Assembly: GCA_902489225.1 (NCBI GenBank)
Contig: CABTZA010000021.1
Location: forward strand, 1-16,314
Direction of reading: 5' to 3'
Source of the DNA: an uncultured Collinsella sp.
Lineage (GTDB): Bacteria; Actinomycetota; Coriobacteriia; Coriobacteriales; Coriobacteriaceae
Length of the DNA stretch: 16,314 nt
The position numbers were made by a program, and so were the translations under genes. Under the pieces are notes generated by a model. The model was given only the letters and a program-made list of their open reading frames with translations. It was not told where the DNA came from and did not search any database. How positions within the stretch are numbered: position 1 is the first letter of the stretch; each line of letters starts with the position of its first letter. Below are positions 15,264 to 16,314 of this stretch, one piece after another.

Positions 15264-15519
15264 CTAGGGCGCGGCGGGGTCGGCGACGTCGGAGGTGTCG
15301 ATCTCGCCAAGAATGGCGAGCCGGCTGATGAACGGGATGCCCTCGGGTTCGTCCACCTCGACGCCGCCGAGCACGATGGTGTTGTCACGCATGTCGATTT
15401 GGGTCGTGAGCACGGCCTGATCGCGGCCTGAGGCGATAAAGCCGATGCCCGCGAGTACGATGCCCGCGGCAATAAGCCCGCCCGCCACGGCGAGGTAAAT
15501 CTTCTTCTCCGCTGGTCAT
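15264..15519 (-). pseudogene. Small single-pass membrane protein, frameshifted just after the start
   Basis: There is a very good ribosome binding site (AAAGGAG, minus strand) 8 bases before ATG 15519, but the frame from this ATG (M-T-S-G-E-E-D...) soon ends. In the neighbouring frame the sequence reads KKIYLAVAGGLIAAGIVLAG, then IGFIASGRDQAVLTT, QIDMRDNTIVLGGVEVDEPE and GIPFISRLAILGEIDTSDVA up to TAG 15264. Removing one G in AGCGGAGAAG would join them into an 84-aa protein (MTSEKKIYLAV...). It would have one membrane helix near the N-terminus and a short beta-rich outer part. An internal GTG at 15488 could start a shorter form but has no ribosome binding site. Family not recognised. Confidence 0.6.
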
Positions 15520-15524
15520 GGTAC

Positions 15525-15588
15525 TCACTCCTTTCTACGCCGCGAGATACGCGGCAGCAGCCCGGAGAGCGTCGCCCCCGCCGCGAAC
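15525..15588 (-). pseudogene. Last codons of a truncated upstream gene
   Basis: On the minus strand EFAAGATLSGLLPRISRRRKE ends with TGA at 15525, five bases before the ATG of the small membrane protein gene and overlapping its ribosome binding site. That spacing is typical of an operon. The basic tail and tight coupling suggest a real gene end, but everything before about 15588 is replaced by the istB fragment. Function unknown. Confidence 0.45.
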
Positions 15589-15816
15589 TCCTCATCCTGG
15601 ACGAGCTGGGCTACGTGCCGCTGGACATCGAGGGCGCGAGGCTGCTGTTCCAGGTGATGTCGGTGCCGGAGGGCAGGCAGAGCATGATCGTCACGGCCAA
15701 CATAGAGTTCAGCAAGTGGGTGACCGTGTTCGGCGACGACAAGATGGCGGCGGCTGTCGTGGACAGGCTCGTCTACACGGGCAGGCTCGTGGAGTTCAAC
15801 GGCGCAAGCTGCAGAA
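15585..15816 (+). pseudogene. istB: istB fragment (IS21-family helper ATPase, C-terminal part)
   Basis: The translation ELLILDELGYVPLDIEGARL, then LFQVMSVPEGRQSMIVTANI, EFSKWVTVFGDDKMAAAVVD and RLVYTGRLVEFNGAS is the Walker B strand onward of IstB, the DnaC-like ATPase that assists IS21 transposases. The N-terminal half with Walker A is missing, as are the last residues and the stop. The frame runs on into the repeat to a stop at 15861-15863. No istA or IS21 end is visible, so it is a dead remnant. Confidence 0.85.
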
Positions 15817-15927
15817 TTGAATCCCGTGTTTTGTGCTGCTTGCTGGCGTTGCCTGGGCATTGATGGCTACGTAGTTCAAGAGACGGCGGTGCTGTTGCTT
15901 GGATTTTGCAGTTAAAGAGGCCCGTTT
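15815..15927. repeat. Dispersed ~111-bp direct repeat, copy 2
   Basis: This is the partner of 13452-13562 in the same orientation, with two small length differences. It starts where recognisable IstB homology ends and runs into the left arm of the terminator at 15914. Nature unknown. Confidence 0.7.
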
Positions 15928-15956
15928 CCCTGGGTTGGGGAAACGGGCCTCTTTTT
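15914..15956. terminator. Strong hairpin terminator, probably bidirectional
   Basis: Bases 15914-15930 (AAAGAGGCCCGTTTCCC) pair over 17 bp with 15938-15954 around a 7-base loop, followed by T15952-15956 on the plus strand. On the minus strand it follows the stop of the surface-protein gene at 16000 and ends in TTT. It would insulate that gene from the patchwork to its left. Confidence 0.9.
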
Positions 15957-15999
15957 GTCTCTGGGCTTGTGGGTTGGCGAAGACAATAACCGCTGGCGG

Positions 16000-16314
16000 C
16001 TATTTTGAGTTCTTGATGCGGCGGGTGGCTGTGGCGGGTATTCCTGCTAGCGCGATTGCGCTCGGCGTTGTGTCGCCTGTGTTTGCGAGCTTGTCGGCGG
16101 TCGCATTTGCTTGCTTGCCGTTGCTCGAGTTCGCCTGCTTGGTGGAGCTTGGCGCGGTGTCTTTGCCGGTCGCGGACGAGCCGGTGGGCTGTGTCGTCTC
16201 GGCCGGTTGTGCCGAGCTGGAGGGAGGCGTTGTCTCGGTCGGTTGCGTTATCTCGGGCGAGGTGGCCTTATCTGCTGCGGCTTTTGCCTCTTCGTATGCC
16301 GTCTTCTGCTTGAA
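16000..16314 (-). CDS. Cell-wall-anchored surface protein, C-terminal end (LANTGD sorting motif), 5' end off the window
   Basis: The last 104 codons of a minus-strand gene, entering from the right edge and ending with TAG at 16000-16002. After a short charged, Ala/Lys-rich stretch (FKQKTAYEEAKAAADKATSP) comes a low-complexity Thr/Pro/Ser-rich wall-spanning segment (TQPTETTPPSSSAQPAETTQ). Then come Asn/Ala-rich DNA-encoded residues and LANTGD, a variant of the sortase LPXTG motif. The tail is TTPSAIALAGIPATATRRIKNSK: the hydrophobic part is short (about 11-14 residues) for a sorting signal, although the basic end is there. The ectodomain is outside the window, so its binding function cannot be given. 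Confidence 0.8.
   Translation of the reverse strand, partial: FKQKTAYEEAKAAADKATSPEITQPTETTPPSSSAQPAETTQPTGSSATGKDTAPSSTKQANSSNGKQANATADKLANTGDTTPSAIALAGIPATATRRIKNSK

Overview
The window looks like a chromosomal accessory region of a high-GC Coriobacteriia gut anaerobe, most likely a Collinsella-type actinobacterium. The grounds are the GC-rich codon use, a very large multi-domain isopeptide adhesin, D-terminated sortase signals (MPDTGD, LANTGD) and an IS110/IS21/DUF4143 mobile background. This placement rests on resemblance alone; no search was run.

Layout. 1-780 (minus): 5' 260 codons of an IS110-family transposase that runs off the left edge. 781-1012: a GC-rich, hairpin-rich non-coding stretch upstream of that transposase, where IS110-group elements carry their bridge RNA. 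1136-13096 (plus): one continuous reading frame of 3986 codons, broken once by an in-frame TAG at 5366-5368. It encodes a secreted, LPXTG-type anchored giant adhesin: signal peptide, fibro-slime-like head, two SpaA/Cna-B domains, fifteen FctA (Spy0128-type) isopeptide modules interspersed with two DUF11 domains and DUF5979-like domains, a Gly/Ser/Pro linker and a sorting signal. The amber codon leaves an unanchored 1410-aa head plus a 2551-aa ORF that has no signal peptide or ribosome binding site of its own. 13177-13298 (plus): the small SRP RNA (4.5S, ffs) with its own promoter and terminator. 13314-13410: a long perfect-armed inverted repeat.

13452-15927 is a patchwork bounded by two diverged copies of a ~111-bp repeat. 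It contains an intact AAA_14/DUF4143 ATPase (minus), an array of four direct repeats at an exact 23-bp period upstream of it, the C-terminal half of an XRE-type HTH protein, a small membrane-protein gene frameshifted just after its start, the last codons of the gene that preceded it, and a 3' piece of istB (IS21 helper). A strong hairpin terminator at 15914-15956 closes the patchwork. 16000-16314 (minus) is the C-terminus of another cell-wall-anchored protein with a LANTGD sorting motif, running off the right edge.

Functionally, the resident theme is surface display: a giant adhesin and a second sortase substrate. Mobile DNA and recombination debris lie around them. The best leads are the single amber codon in an otherwise fully open giant adhesin, the 23-bp operator-like array upstream of the DUF4143 ATPase, and the putative IS110 bridge-RNA region.
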